Shown: in pieces, positions 17,333-26,490 of the stretch
Position numbering within the stretch: the first letter of the stretch is position 1
Layout: each line of letters begins with the position of its first letter
DNA from: Halolamina sediminis
GTDB taxonomy: Archaea; Halobacteriota; Halobacteria; Halobacteriales; Haloferacaceae
Assembly: GCF_001282785.1 (NCBI RefSeq)
Contig: NZ_CVUA01000001.1
Span: forward strand, 1,984,001-2,048,000
Length of the DNA: 64,000 bases
Direction: 5' to 3'
Made by a program: the position numbers and the translations under genes
The notes under the pieces: generated by a model
What the model saw: only the letters and a program-made list of their open reading frames with translations
What the model was told of the DNA's origin: nothing
Databases searched by the model: none

Positions 17333-17467
17333 CTACTGGAGGTACGAGGGGTCGTCGCCGGCGCAGTTCTCCTCGTGCTGGCTGGCGTCGCTCTCGTCGT
17401 CGAACAGGAGCCCGCAGTTCTCACACTGGTACCACGTCATCCCGTCGCGCTCCGTGGCGTCGACCAT
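17333..17467 (-). CDS. 44-residue C2HC zinc-finger protein
   Basis: A 44-residue protein, MVDATERDGMTWYQCENCGL, then an acidic spacer and QHEENC. The ligands C15, C18, H31 and C35 form a compact C2HC zinc finger. Small zinc-finger proteins of this kind are common in haloarchaea and mostly uncharacterised. The start at 17467 is favoured by the conserved-looking TERDGMTWY segment; the internal ATG at 17440 is the alternative. It is divergent from hisF. Confidence 0.75.
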   Translation of the reverse strand: MVDATERDGMTWYQCENCGLLFDDESDASQHEENCAGDDPSYLQ

Positions 17468-17634
17468 ACTCGGACGTGTGGACGGACGGCGTAAATCGCT
17501 TCCGGCGATCGGCCCGCTCCCGTCGTCGGGTTTCGTTCCGGGCCGTTCGGTCGCTCCTTCCGTAACGTGCAAATGGGTGGCCCGCCCAGCCAGCGTATGC
17601 GCGGACCGTCGACCGACGCCGCCGAACCCACACA

Positions 17635-18450
17635 ATGACGCTCACCAAACGGGTCATCCCCTGCATCGACGTGGACGTGGACGAGAACGGCGATCCGGCC
17701 GTCTACACTGGCGTCAACTTCGAGGATCTCGACTACACCGGCGACCCGGTGGAGATGGCCAAACGCTACAACGAGGCCGGCGCCGACGAGTTCGTCTTCC
17801 TCGACATCACGGCCAGCGCGGAGGGTCGGGAGACGATGCTCGATACGGTGTCGGCGGTCGCGGACGAGGTGTTCATCCCGCTGACCGTCGGCGGCGGCAT
17901 CCGGACGACCGACGACATCAAGGAGACGCTCCGGGCCGGCGCGGACAAGGTCAGCATCAACTCCGGGGCGATCGCCAACCCCGACCTGATCGACCGTGGC
18001 GCCGAGGCCTTTGGCTCGCAGTGTATCGTCATCTCGCTCGACGCGCGCCGACGGTACGACGAGCAGGGCGAACACTACGAGCGGGTCGACGGCGAGTCCT
18101 GTTGGTTCGAGTGCACCGTGAAGGGCGGCCGCGAGGGCACCGGGATCGACGCCGTCGAGTGGGCCGAGGAGGCTGAATCCCGCGGTGCGGGCGAGCTGTT
18201 CGTCAACTCCATCGACAAAGACGGTACCGAGGAGGGGTACGACATCCCGCTCACCGCGGCGGTCTGTGACGCCGTCTCGACGCCCGTGATCGCCTCCTCG
18301 GGCTGTGGCTCGCCCGCCGATATGTACGAGGTGTTCACCGAGGCCGACGCCGACGCCGGGCTCGCGGCCTCGATCTTCCACTACGAGGACTACTCGATCC
18401 AGGAGGTCAAGCAGTACCTCGCCGAGCGCGGGATCCCGGTCCGGATCTGA
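17635..18450 (+). CDS. hisF: Imidazole glycerol phosphate synthase cyclase subunit
   Basis: 271 residues, a full HisF (beta/alpha)8 barrel. With HisH it converts PRFAR to imidazole glycerol phosphate and AICAR in histidine synthesis, linking to purine synthesis. RVIPCIDVD holds the catalytic Asp11. A second catalytic Asp lies in ISLDARR, and phosphate loops appear as LTVGGGIR and SSGCGS. The ATG at 17635 matches the conserved MTLTKRVIPC start. HisH is not next to it. Confidence 0.97.
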   Translation: MTLTKRVIPCIDVDVDENGDPAVYTGVNFEDLDYTGDPVEMAKRYNEAGADEFVFLDITASAEGRETMLDTVSAVADEVFIPLTVGGGIRTTDDIKETLRAGADKVSINSGAIANPDLIDRGAEAFGSQCIVISLDARRRYDEQGEHYERVDGESCWFECTVKGGREGTGIDAVEWAEEAESRGAGELFVNSIDKDGTEEGYDIPLTAAVCDAVSTPVIASSGCGSPADMYEVFTEADADAGLAASIFHYEDYSIQEVKQYLAERGIPVRI

Positions 18451-18526
18451 TTCTCACCGCGTCACGGCATCCGCGAATTCCGGTCGGCGACGAACGACGA
18501 CAGAGAGAAAGAATCCGAGAGCCGTC

Positions 18527-18814
18527 TCAGGCCGCCGCGTCCTCGAAGGCGTCCCGCAGCACCGCACTCTTCTCACTCACGTCGCCCGCAGCCGACTCGA
18601 GCACGTCGAGGGGGTCGGCGCCGCCCTCGGTCGTGATCGAGAGGATCGGCTCGGTCTGACCGCCGGACTGCTCGGGGTTCACGTCGTACGTCGCGGCGGC
18701 GACGTCGTCGTTCTCGAGCAGCGTCCCCTTCAGGACGTTCATGAACGTGTGACCCTCGCCGGCGACCTCGATGCGGAGCTCCTCGTCAGTCTTCTCGATG
18801 ACCCGCAGTTCCAT
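18527..18814 (-). CDS. rpoL: DNA-directed RNA polymerase subunit L (Rpo11)
   Basis: 95 residues. [20 protein letters not shown] and [15 protein letters not shown] are the signature of the archaeal Rpo11/Rpb11 subunit, which pairs with Rpo3 in the assembly platform of RNA polymerase. The C-terminal helix is truncated and acidic, as usual in haloarchaea. It is convergent with hisF. Its promoter must lie in the 593-nt region to the right, before repeat copy B. Confidence 0.93.
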   Translation of the reverse strand: MELRVIEKTDEELRIEVAGEGHTFMNVLKGTLLENDDVAAATYDVNPEQSGGQTEPILSITTEGGADPLDVLESAAGDVSEKSAVLRDAFEDAAA

Positions 18815-19407
18815 ACGGTTCGGTTGTCGGGGTCGGCGTTTGAGTGTTTCGTCTCCGATACCGGTTGTTCGTGGCTTCTAGGGGGTCGACAGGTGGGCGG
18901 AGTCCGGCGTCGTGACGACGCCGAGCGCTCTGGACGATCGACGGCAGCGTGACTGCCACCACGGAGCGAGCATGCCCTCTTGCGACCGCACCGCCCCGCA
19001 GGGCCCTCAGTCCTCCCCAGCCGACTCACTCGCTCACATCCGTTCGCTCGGTCGTCCTCCGAGAGAGCAAACTCTCTCGTGCCCTCGTTCGCTTCGCTCA
19101 CGCGGACCTCGCGCGCTGGCTCGTCCACAGAGGGACTCGCGTTTCGCGCCGACCGCCACAGCGGTGCGGTGGCGGTGGACGCCTCGCGGGGGGAGGGGTG
19201 GGGACTCGGTACCGAGCCGGGCTTCATGCCTGGCGCATTGCGGTCGCAAAGTGCCAACGTTCGAGCTGCTGTCGCGGTCGCTGTCTCGGGGACAGTCAAC
19301 TCCGAAACGGGGAGATAGCCGTCTCACCGATCACCGCTGTCCTGCCTCCGGAATTCACCCACTAACCCCACACAAAGCACTTGTACAGTTCACGAGACCG
19401 TTAGGCT
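18815..19407. repeat. 593-nt intergenic region holding repeat-family copy B
   Basis: No gene is supported here, although frames are open because of high GC. Positions of about 18980-19290 match copy C at 25336-25620 in the same orientation. Shared blocks in order are GACCGCACCG; CCTCCCCAGCCGACTCACTC; GCGGTGGACGCC; GGGAGGGGTGGGGACTCGGT (20 nt identical, 19191-19210); GCGCATTGCGGT (CACTGCGGT in C); and AGCTGCTGTCGCGG. A short hairpin (GAGAGAG...CTCTCTC) lies at 19060-19078. The last 60 nt before 19408 are AT-richer and probably promoter DNA. Confidence 0.65.
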
Positions 19408-20403
19408 ATGGACAGCAACCGAGTCCTCGCCGGCGTCGCCGTCGTGGTCGTCGCCGTCGCCCTCCTCGCGGCCGCCGTGGTCCCCGGCGCGGTCACGGCG
19501 CCCGACGACGACCCGATTCGTCCGGGGCCGGTACGCGTCGTCGACGCCGACATCGCGACCGGGGAGATCACGGGACAGACGGCTGAGTTGGAACTGTTCG
19601 CGACGCTCGACCACCGCGGCAACACCGCGGAGAACGTGACCGTGTTGTTCGAGGCGACTGACGCCGAGTCCGGGCTGCTCGAAGCCTCCGAGGAGGTCAG
19701 GGTCGGCGACCTGACCGCCGAGGGCGAGCGCCGCGTCTCGACCACGCTCTCGGTCCCCCGTGACGGCGGCTACGAGCTTGAGGGCGTGGTGTACCGCAAC
19801 GGTACCCGTGTCGACGAGTTCACCCGGCAGATCAGCGGCGTCGAAGCGCTGACGCCCGCCTACGCCGAGTCGAACGTGAGCTTCGTCGACGACCCCGTTC
19901 TCCAGCCCGTGTCGGTGTCGATCGCCGACGCCGGGGAGGACCGGACGACGCTCGAACTCGGCGGCTGGCTCACCGCCGCCGGCCCCAGCGAGGCCGACTC
20001 GCTGTCGGTGACGTTCGTCCTGCGGCAGGCCGAGTCCAACGTCGTCGCCGCCCGGACGAGCGTCGAGGCCGGCGGCCTGCGTGAGGGCCGAAGCGAGATG
20101 GTCACCACCGAGGTGTCGGTGCCCAGCGAGTACAACTACTACGTCGACGCCGTGCTCACCCGCGACGGCGTGATCGTCGACACCGCGGGCGGGGTCGTGA
20201 ACCTTGACCCCACCGAAACGCTCGAACGCGACCAGACCGAGCAGGAGGTCGAGTTCGACGCCAGCGACTTCGAGAGCGAGGAGGGGCCCCCGGCCCGACC
20301 CGAGGGGACCGAAACGACGGCGGCACAGACGCCCGGCTTCGGCCCGATCGTCGCCGTCGTCGCACTCCTGAGCGCGGGGCTGCTCGCGCGGAGGCGACGA
20401 TGA
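19408..20403 (+). CDS. Secreted PGF-CTERM-type surface protein
   Basis: 331 residues with an N-terminal hydrophobic segment (8-30, ending in an Ala-rich VPGAVTA site) and beta-rich CARDB-like repeats (ENVTVLFEATDAESG, then VPRDGGYELEG). A C-terminal tripartite signal follows: a Thr-rich linker, TPGFGPIVAVVALLS, then a LLARRRR tail. The PGF motif, helix and Arg cluster mark archaeosortase-processed, lipid-anchored proteins. It probably sits on the cell surface; ligand unknown. It overlaps the next gene by 4 nt. Confidence 0.82.
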   Translation: MDSNRVLAGVAVVVVAVALLAAAVVPGAVTAPDDDPIRPGPVRVVDADIATGEITGQTAELELFATLDHRGNTAENVTVLFEATDAESGLLEASEEVRVGDLTAEGERRVSTTLSVPRDGGYELEGVVYRNGTRVDEFTRQISGVEALTPAYAESNVSFVDDPVLQPVSVSIADAGEDRTTLELGGWLTAAGPSEADSLSVTFVLRQAESNVVAARTSVEAGGLREGRSEMVTTEVSVPSEYNYYVDAVLTRDGVIVDTAGGVVNLDPTETLERDQTEQEVEFDASDFESEEGPPARPEGTETTAAQTPGFGPIVAVVALLSAGLLARRRR

Positions 20404-20741
20404 GCGACGACGAACCGGACGGGGACGCACAGCCCGAGGACCGAGCCACGATCGAGCCAACCATGACCGACCAACCCGACGAGACCGACGAGCAGCGAGC
20501 CGAACCGAGCCGAACCGACGAGGGGCGTGACCTCCGGCGCACGCTCAACTACGTGCTGCTCGCGGGGCTCTCGCTGGTGGCCCTGATCGCGACGCTGCAG
20601 CTCTACTTCAACGTCTCCTCGGCGATCAATCAGTGGATCAGCCACGAGTACCGCTCGCTGTTCCAGGCGGCGTTCAACCTCACCGTGTTGCTGCTGGTGG
20701 GCTCGGCGATGGTGTGGCAGGTGCGACGACTCCGCGAGTAG
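20400..20741 (+). CDS. Small two-helix membrane protein
   Basis: 113 residues. An acidic, disordered N-terminal 45 residues (DEPDGDAQPEDRAT) precedes two transmembrane helices (about 50-70 and 88-106). It is translationally coupled to the surface protein by an ATGA overlap, suggesting joint function at the membrane. The stop directly abuts the stop of the convergent ZIP gene (20741/20742). I recognise no specific function. Confidence 0.75.
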   Translation: MSDDEPDGDAQPEDRATIEPTMTDQPDETDEQRAEPSRTDEGRDLRRTLNYVLLAGLSLVALIATLQLYFNVSSAINQWISHEYRSLFQAAFNLTVLLLVGSAMVWQVRRLRE

Positions 20742-21599
20742 TCAGGGGCCACCAGTCACGACCAGCCACAGGACGACGACCACCGTTCCGCCGAGCACCG
20801 TCGACGCCACCGCGTGGAGGCGGAGCCGATCGAGCACTTCGTGCGCGTCGTCGTCGACGCTCAGCGCGTCGTGGATCTCGCTTCCCAGCTCACACCGCGG
20901 GAGGAAGTCCATCGCGACGTGGAGGAACACGCCCGTCGCGAACCCGAACACCAGCCCGTTCACCGGCGGCGACGCCGGCAGCGCGATCGCGCTCGTCAGC
21001 ACCGCGACCACGCCGACGCCCGCCGCGGGCAGCAGGATCGGCAGCCACGAGCGCCCGTTGCGCTGGAGGCGGTCCGCGGCGGCGTACCCTGCCGGCCCCT
21101 TGTGGGAGACGATCGCGACGCCCAGCAGCGGGCCGAGTTCGGGCATGTTGCCGTAGACGATGCCGATGATCGCCCCCGCCGCGGCGGCGTGGGCGGTGAG
21201 CTGGGCGACGGTCGCGTCCATCGGCAGGTCGATGTGAGAGAGCCGATGGCCGATCGCGTGGCCCCCGAAGCCGACGATCACGCCCGCCGCGACGCCCAGC
21301 CCGCCGAACTTCGGGTGGTGATTGAGCGCGTCCGGCAGCAGGAACAGCCCGACGCTGACGATCATCGCGCCGCTTGCCAGCCCGGAGCCCCAGACCAGCG
21401 TCGACGGCCGCTTGTCGCCGGTCCGGCGGGCGAGTGCGACGCCGCCGACCATGGCGACGAACGCGACCCAGCCGATCCCGACCGGCTTCGTCGCTCCCAT
21501 CGCAATGCCGACGGCCGACGCCACGAGCAACGCCAGCACGCCGGCTCCGCCAACCACCCGCTCGCTCCGCCGCGACGTCGGAGTAGCCTCTGTGTCCAT
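20742..21599 (-). CDS. ZIP family divalent metal transporter
   Basis: 285 residues with about eight transmembrane helices. It has the ZIP pattern: a helix with GMPELGPLLGVAIVSHKGPAG, in which SHKGPAG stands at the HNxPEG metal site, and a following GFATGVFLHVAMDFLPR helix. The His-Asn-Pro-Glu core is altered (HKGPA), so the metal is uncertain. An upstream palindrome GTGAATCAC at 21606-21614 and TTATTAAC at 21627-21634 (minus sense) could be operator and TATA. Confidence 0.82.
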   Translation of the reverse strand: MDTEATPTSRRSERVVGGAGVLALLVASAVGIAMGATKPVGIGWVAFVAMVGGVALARRTGDKRPSTLVWGSGLASGAMIVSVGLFLLPDALNHHPKFGGLGVAAGVIVGFGGHAIGHRLSHIDLPMDATVAQLTAHAAAAGAIIGIVYGNMPELGPLLGVAIVSHKGPAGYAAADRLQRNGRSWLPILLPAAGVGVVAVLTSAIALPASPPVNGLVFGFATGVFLHVAMDFLPRCELGSEIHDALSVDDDAHEVLDRLRLHAVASTVLGGTVVVVLWLVVTGGP

Positions 21600-21660
21600 C
21601 TAGTTGTGAATCACTGCGCCGAAGTTAATAAGCCCTCGCAGTCGCCCCGGGTGGACGGCG

Positions 21661-22899
21661 CTACCGCGGGAGCTTCCCCGGTTCGCCGTCCTGTCGGATG
21701 TACTCGACGGCGATACCCGTGATCGGTGCGTCGGAGGTCTCGGCGGCGTCACGGGCGGCGTCGAGGTACGACTCCGTGATCGAGACCACGGCGTCGTACG
21801 CCTCGGCGTCGCTCCCGGCCAGCAGGTACTCCGCGGTGACGGGGGTGAGCTGGCCCTCGCGTACGTCGGCCGCGAAGTCGTCCACGTCGTCGAGCCAGAC
21901 CTGTGCGCCGATGATGGAGAGCACGACCGCGCGCTCGAACTCCGGGGAGAGCTCGATGCCGGCCTCGCGGAACATCTCGATCATCCCGTGGTAGATCACG
22001 CCGACGCGGCCGTACTGGGTGACGAGGTACGGGAGGTCGAGTTCGGTTTCGTCGAACAGCGCCGGGTCGTCCTCGAACTCCGCGTGTTTGTACTCCTCCC
22101 GGAGCGCCTCGCGGGCGGTCGCGGGATCGCGCTCGCGCTCGTCGGTGTCGCCCTCGACGGTCACGCCGTCGACTGCGTCGGCCTCGGCGGCGGCGACGGC
22201 GTCGGCCAGCAGCGCCCGGAAGTGGGGGTCCCGATCCTGGTGGGCCTCCGAGCGGTCGACTGCGGCGTCGTAGGCCCCCCGAACGTCGTCGGGGAACGCC
22301 GCGAACTGCTCTTGCACCGCGGCCTGTAGCACCTCCTGTGCGATCTCGGCGACGCGCTCGCGGTCCGCCGGCGACAGGTCGAAGTCGACCTCGAAATCCT
22401 CGTACTCCCCGTCGTTGATCGCGTCGCGCATGTCGCCGTCGAGCAGGGCGACAACGACCAGTTCGGCCACCTCACGGGCGCGGCGCGTCTCCCCCACCAG
22501 TTCGACCGAATCCGCGTCCGAGTCGGCGCGGCGCCGACGGAACTTCGAGATCGGGTCGGTCGCACGCCGGCCCGAGACGGGGTTGATCCCGGGCGCCGCA
22601 GCTTCGCTGGCCCGGCGGTAGACGTGTGCGAGCGTGAGCTCGACCGGCATGGTGAGTTTGGTGTCGTAGGAGAACTCGACCGACTCCCGGCCGAACTCCG
22701 CGGCGAGAGCGGCCTCCACGTCGGCGTAGGCGTCGTCGATCATCCGTTCGATCTCGTCTTCGACGCGCTGCTGGAGGCGGATCGCCCTGAGTTCGAGCGA
22801 GCCGCCGGCGGCGTAGTGGCTGAACACCGCACGGGCGGGCGTCGGGAGCGCGTCGACGCCCGCGAGCCGGTCGGCGACCCGGCGAAGCGGTCCGGACAT
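21661..22899 (-). CDS. Conserved haloarchaeal protein, function unknown
   Basis: 412 residues, soluble, helical and very acidic. Notable segments are LELRAIRLQQRVEDEIERMIDDAY near 55 and LPYLVTQYGRVGVIYHGMIEMFREAGIEL near 310. It has no signal peptide and no recognised catalytic motif. The ATG at 22899 is a conservative start. The ATG at 22938 would add 13 residues and fits better with a shared AT-rich promoter element at 22956-22966. It is divergent from the PcrB-like gene. Confidence 0.72.
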   Translation of the reverse strand: MSGPLRRVADRLAGVDALPTPARAVFSHYAAGGSLELRAIRLQQRVEDEIERMIDDAYADVEAALAAEFGRESVEFSYDTKLTMPVELTLAHVYRRASEAAAPGINPVSGRRATDPISKFRRRRADSDADSVELVGETRRAREVAELVVVALLDGDMRDAINDGEYEDFEVDFDLSPADRERVAEIAQEVLQAAVQEQFAAFPDDVRGAYDAAVDRSEAHQDRDPHFRALLADAVAAAEADAVDGVTVEGDTDERERDPATAREALREEYKHAEFEDDPALFDETELDLPYLVTQYGRVGVIYHGMIEMFREAGIELSPEFERAVVLSIIGAQVWLDDVDDFAADVREGQLTPVTAEYLLAGSDAEAYDAVVSITESYLDAARDAAETSDAPITGIAVEYIRQDGEPGKLPR

Positions 22900-22983
22900 G
22901 GCCGAGGGTGGGCCGACCAGCGGTTTGAAGCTGTCCATCCCCGAACCGACCGGGTTTTTGCCGCCCGGCGGCGAACTGCCTGT

Positions 22984-24240
22984 ATGCGACGGGATCTCGC
23001 AGCCCGGGGCGAGCGCGCGGTCGACGCCGCGCGGCTGCTCGCCCGGAGCGCGCTCGACACCAATCCGGTGCCCGACTGGGACCACGTGACGAAAGTCGAC
23101 CCCGAGGGCGCGAAGAAGCTCCCGCTGCTGTACCCGCTGTGGCTCGCCGAGACCGACGCTGTCTCGGTCGGGGGCTCCGCGGACGTGACGCCGGCGAACA
23201 CCGAGGCCGCGTTCGACCTGCTGGCGCCGCTGTCCACGCCGGTCTGTCACGAACCCAGCGGCGCCGAGCACGTCACCGAACGGAGTCAGGAGACCGCCGA
23301 CCTGCTGCTCGTGCCGGAGGTGCTCAACGGCGACAGCGAGGCGCTCGTCGGAACACTCGGCGTCGCGATCGAGAGCGTTCGCGAGGTGCTCGCGCCCCAG
23401 CTCGTCGGCCGGAAGGCGCCGTGGCTCCCCGACCGGGTCGCCGACTGGCTCGCAAGCGTCGCCACCTCGCTGTTGCTCTCGGAGGCGGCGTTCGAGGCGT
23501 ACATCGTCCAGAACCCCGACAGCGCCGCCGCCCGCGAGGCCGGCGTCGGCGAGGAAGACGTACTCGACCCTGCGGCCGCCAAGCGACGGGCGATGGCCGC
23601 CGACCGACACCTGGAGTCTGAGATCGTCTATCTGGAGTACTCCGGCACGTACGGCGGCGAGACGGCGGTCGAGACGCTCGACCGGATCGACGACGCGCTC
23701 GTCCGCTCGCGGCTCTGGTACGGCGGCGGGCTCGCGAACGGCGAGGACGTCAGGGCAGTGCGGGAGGCCGGCGCCGACACGGTCGTCGTCGGCGACGCGT
23801 TCCACCGCGTGGCCGAGCGGGAGGCCGAACTGCTCGACGCGGCGACCGCGGCGCTCGACGCCGAGGACGATCCCGAGACGGTTCGCGAGTGGGTCGAGGA
23901 TCGGGTGGACGCTGACGGCCCGGGCGCGCGCTTCCTCGCGACGGTGCCGAGCGTCGACGACCCAGTGGAGCTCGCCCGCGAGTACACCGGCGCGACCGTC
24001 CGTGCGTGGCTGGAACTGCAGGCGCGCCGGGAGCGCGCCCGGGAGGAGGCCGACGGGGCGCCCGTGATCGACGTGCAGCGAACCGCACTCCGAGCCGCGC
24101 TCGCGCCGGTTGTCGACGACCCCGACACGCTGGCGGCGACGATCGCGCGGGCGGCCTTCGCCGGCCCGGGCGAGGGGAACGGTGAGGCCGAGGCCGAACA
24201 GCTCAGCGCCTCGCTGTTCGACAGCGGAGCGTCACACTGA
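22984..24240 (+). CDS. PcrB/GGGP synthase-like prenylglyceryl-phosphate synthase with C-terminal extension
   Basis: 418 residues. Residues 30-280 carry family features of geranylgeranyl/heptaprenylglyceryl phosphate synthases: DWDHVTKVDPEGAK, VYLEYSGTYGG and the phosphate-binding GGGLANGEDVRAV plus GADTVVVGDAFH. These enzymes join glycerol-1-phosphate and a prenyl diphosphate, the first committed archaeal lipid step. The canonical enzyme is about 230-260 residues; here about 130 extra acidic helical residues follow. It may be a divergent paralogue rather than the main lipid enzyme. The TATA-like GTTTTTGC at 22957 supports the ATG at 22984. Confidence 0.8.
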   Translation: MRRDLAARGERAVDAARLLARSALDTNPVPDWDHVTKVDPEGAKKLPLLYPLWLAETDAVSVGGSADVTPANTEAAFDLLAPLSTPVCHEPSGAEHVTERSQETADLLLVPEVLNGDSEALVGTLGVAIESVREVLAPQLVGRKAPWLPDRVADWLASVATSLLLSEAAFEAYIVQNPDSAAAREAGVGEEDVLDPAAAKRRAMAADRHLESEIVYLEYSGTYGGETAVETLDRIDDALVRSRLWYGGGLANGEDVRAVREAGADTVVVGDAFHRVAEREAELLDAATAALDAEDDPETVREWVEDRVDADGPGARFLATVPSVDDPVELAREYTGATVRAWLELQARRERAREEADGAPVIDVQRTALRAALAPVVDDPDTLAATIARAAFAGPGEGNGEAEAEQLSASLFDSGASH

Positions 24241-24266
24241 CGTAGCCGGGCGTCGCTACCGCGGAT

Positions 24267-24443
24267 ATGGTCGACCTACCGGACGCCGCGTTCGTTCTCG
24301 GAACCGGACTGCTCGCCTGGCTCGTCGCCGTCACCGTTACCGACGGCTGGAGCGAGCCGGCGATCGCGGTCTGGGCGGCGGTGCTCACCCTCGGCGTCGC
24401 CGCCGCCTTCCTCGTCGCCAACGAGCTCGAGCTGGCGGGGTGA
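24267..24443 (+). CDS. 58-residue two-helix membrane peptide
   Basis: A short frame from ATG 24267 to TGA 24443 encodes two hydrophobic helices, AFVLGTGLLAWLVAVTV and AIAVWAAVLTLGVAAAFLV. They are separated by TDGWSEP and followed by NELELAG. The helix-turn-helix membrane topology and the in-frame fit between two same-strand genes (26 nt after the PcrB-like stop, 49 nt before udk) argue that it is real. Function unknown. Confidence 0.65.
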   Translation: MVDLPDAAFVLGTGLLAWLVAVTVTDGWSEPAIAVWAAVLTLGVAAAFLVANELELAG

Positions 24444-24492
24444 CTGGGCCGAAACAGCAGTTTGAAACGCGGCGCTCTCTTCGAACCGTGCG

Positions 24493-25182
24493 ATGACTAT
24501 CCCCTCGTTCGTGGTCGGGATCGCCGGCGGCACCGGCGCCGGCAAGACCACAGTCGCCCGCCTGATAACCGAGAGCGTCGGGGAGTCGGTGACCCGGATT
24601 CCCCTCGACAACTACTACGAGGACCTGAGCCACCTCGACCGCGAGGCGCGCGAGGAGATCAACTACGACCACCCCGACGCGTTCGAGTGGGAGCTCCTGC
24701 GCGAGCACCTCCGGCAGCTCTCGGAGGGACAGGCCGTGGAGATGCCCCAGTACGACTTCGAGATCCACAACCGCAAGGACGAACGCGTGACGGTGCTCCC
24801 GACCGACGTGATCATCGTCGAGGGGATCCTCTCGCTGTACGACGAGCAGATCAACGACATGATGGATCTCCGACTGTACGTCGAGACCGACGCCGACGTG
24901 CGAATTCTTCGGCGGATCAAGCGCGACGTGATCCAGCGCGGCCGTGAGCTGGAGGACGTGATCGACCAGTATCTCTCGACGGTGAAGCCGATGCACGAGC
25001 AGTTCATCGAGCCGACGAAGAAACACGCCGACCTGATCATCCCCGAGGGGGCGAACTCGGTGGCAGTGAATCTGTTGGAGGAGAAGATCGAAGCCGAGAT
25101 CGAGGGCGAGGGGACCCGGACGTGGGAACGCGGCTCGATCGAACAGCAGTTGGGCGAGCGGATGTCGCTGGACGAGGAGTAG
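24493..25182 (+). CDS. udk: Uridine kinase
   Basis: 229 residues. The P-loop is GGTGAGKTT at residues 12-20. Uridine-kinase features follow: IPLDNYYEDL, NYDHPDAFEW and the substrate-lid segment PQYDFEIHNR. The enzyme phosphorylates uridine and cytidine in pyrimidine salvage, fitting the nucleoside hydrolase and permease elsewhere in the window. A C-terminal extension is acidic. The ATG at 24493 directly precedes the TIPSFVVGIAG core. Confidence 0.93.
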   Translation: MTIPSFVVGIAGGTGAGKTTVARLITESVGESVTRIPLDNYYEDLSHLDREAREEINYDHPDAFEWELLREHLRQLSEGQAVEMPQYDFEIHNRKDERVTVLPTDVIIVEGILSLYDEQINDMMDLRLYVETDADVRILRRIKRDVIQRGRELEDVIDQYLSTVKPMHEQFIEPTKKHADLIIPEGANSVAVNLLEEKIEAEIEGEGTRTWERGSIEQQLGERMSLDEE

Positions 25183-25698
25183 TCGGTTTTACGAGTGTTT
25201 TCGGTACAGGAAGGAGTGTACGCGGCAGTCTGTGCTCGATCGTGTTGATCGGCTAGTGTCTGCGAACGTCGCCGCTGGGTGCACGGAGTTCGAGGACTGA
25301 CCGCGAACAGGGACAGCGTCTCGATCGTAGACCACTTGTGACCGCACCGGCCGGTACAGCCCACAGACCTCCCCAGCCGACTCACTCGCTCACGTCCGTT
25401 CGCTCGTTCGTCCCTCGCGCTGACACGCGGCACGGGGCCGCGTGCGCTTCGCGCCACCGCGGCCGCGGTGCGGCGGCGGTGGACGCCGCGGCCTCGCACC
25501 GGTCGCGAGGCCGCGGGGAGGGGTGGGGACTCGGTGCTGCGCCGAGCCTCGTGCTCGGCGCACTGCGGTTACAAGTTGTCTACAGCTGCTGTCGCGGCCG
25601 GTGTCTCAGTGGCCAATGATCGAACTGCTGGTGCTGTCGCAGTCGCCGTACGGGAGACCAACGAGCCGAGCCACGACCGTTCTATCACCCAAAATCGC
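25183..25698. repeat. 516-nt intergenic region holding repeat-family copy C
   Basis: No gene is supported. Positions 25336-25620 form copy C of the intergenic family also at 18.98-19.29 kb. Exact shared blocks include CCTCCCCAGCCGACTCACTC and GGGAGGGGTGGGGACTCGGT. Copy C has an extra inverted repeat: GCGGCCTCGC (25489-25498) pairs with GCGAGGCCGC (25505-25514). The flanks (25183-25330 and 25621-25698) show nothing I can identify. Confidence 0.6.
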
Positions 25699-26490
25699 TC
25701 ATACCCGTCGAGTCAGATGATCCCGAACCGCCCGCTGACACTCTTCCAACACGTCGTACAACCGCGTCACCGTCGACAGCACCGGGTAGACGACCGGCAG
25801 CGAACTGTAGAGATACCGTACGAGCGACCGATGGGCCACGTCGGCGGAGTGGTTCCGGCCCGTCGTCGTCAGCAGCAACTCCTGTCGGTCGTCGAGCAGC
25901 CGCTCACACCGATCCCGGAACTCGGCGAGTCGGTCGTGACGTTCCCGGAGCTCGTCGAACCCCAGCGACGAGAGTGGCATCTCGTCCGCTGCCGCGAGCC
26001 AGTCCGTGATCTCGTCGACCGTCTCGCCGACCGCCCGGAGCGATTCGGCCTCGCTGTCGAGGGCGTCGATCGTGGCGTCGATCCCCCGCCAGCGCTCGCG
26101 GGTGGCGGTGAGGATCGCGCCCTTGGTCTGCGGGGTGAACGCCGTCTCGGTCGTCGGCGCCAGCGCCAGCGCGATCCCGTCGCCGAGCTCCTCGCGGATC
26201 GTCTCGAGCAGCGGCTCCTCACCCACGTCGTCGACGCTGTACGGCCGAACCGTCTCGGCAAACGCCTCCCGGACCTGCTCGCAGGCGCCCCCACTCGCGT
26301 CCCCGTGGGCAGTCCGGGTCGCGACGCCGCCGTGGGTCGTCCCCCCGACGCCAGCCCCGCGGCCTATCTCCGCCGCCGACAGCGACTCGACGCGGCGCCG
26401 GAACGCCTCGTACGCCGACCCCTCTTCGGAGAGCACCTCCCGCTCGCGTTCGACCGCGGTCCGCGCGCGGTCGACGTGTGTCTCGATCAC
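25699..26490 (-). CDS. Haloarchaeal helical protein, function unknown (DUF7260-like)
   Basis: 263 residues, soluble and mostly helical, beginning MIETHVDRARTAVEREREVL. A Gly/Thr-rich spacer lies at 45-68, and the ending STVTRLYDVLEECQRAVRDHL is long and helical. The composition suggests a coiled helical bundle and no enzyme motif is seen. It is the last gene of an apparent three-gene operon read leftward from 26875, overlapping the preceding gene by 4 nt (ATGA). The DUF name is from memory and not certain. Confidence 0.7.
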   Translation of the reverse strand: MIETHVDRARTAVEREREVLSEEGSAYEAFRRRVESLSAAEIGRGAGVGGTTHGGVATRTAHGDASGGACEQVREAFAETVRPYSVDDVGEEPLLETIREELGDGIALALAPTTETAFTPQTKGAILTATRERWRGIDATIDALDSEAESLRAVGETVDEITDWLAAADEMPLSSLGFDELRERHDRLAEFRDRCERLLDDRQELLLTTTGRNHSADVAHRSLVRYLYSSLPVVYPVLSTVTRLYDVLEECQRAVRDHLTRRV

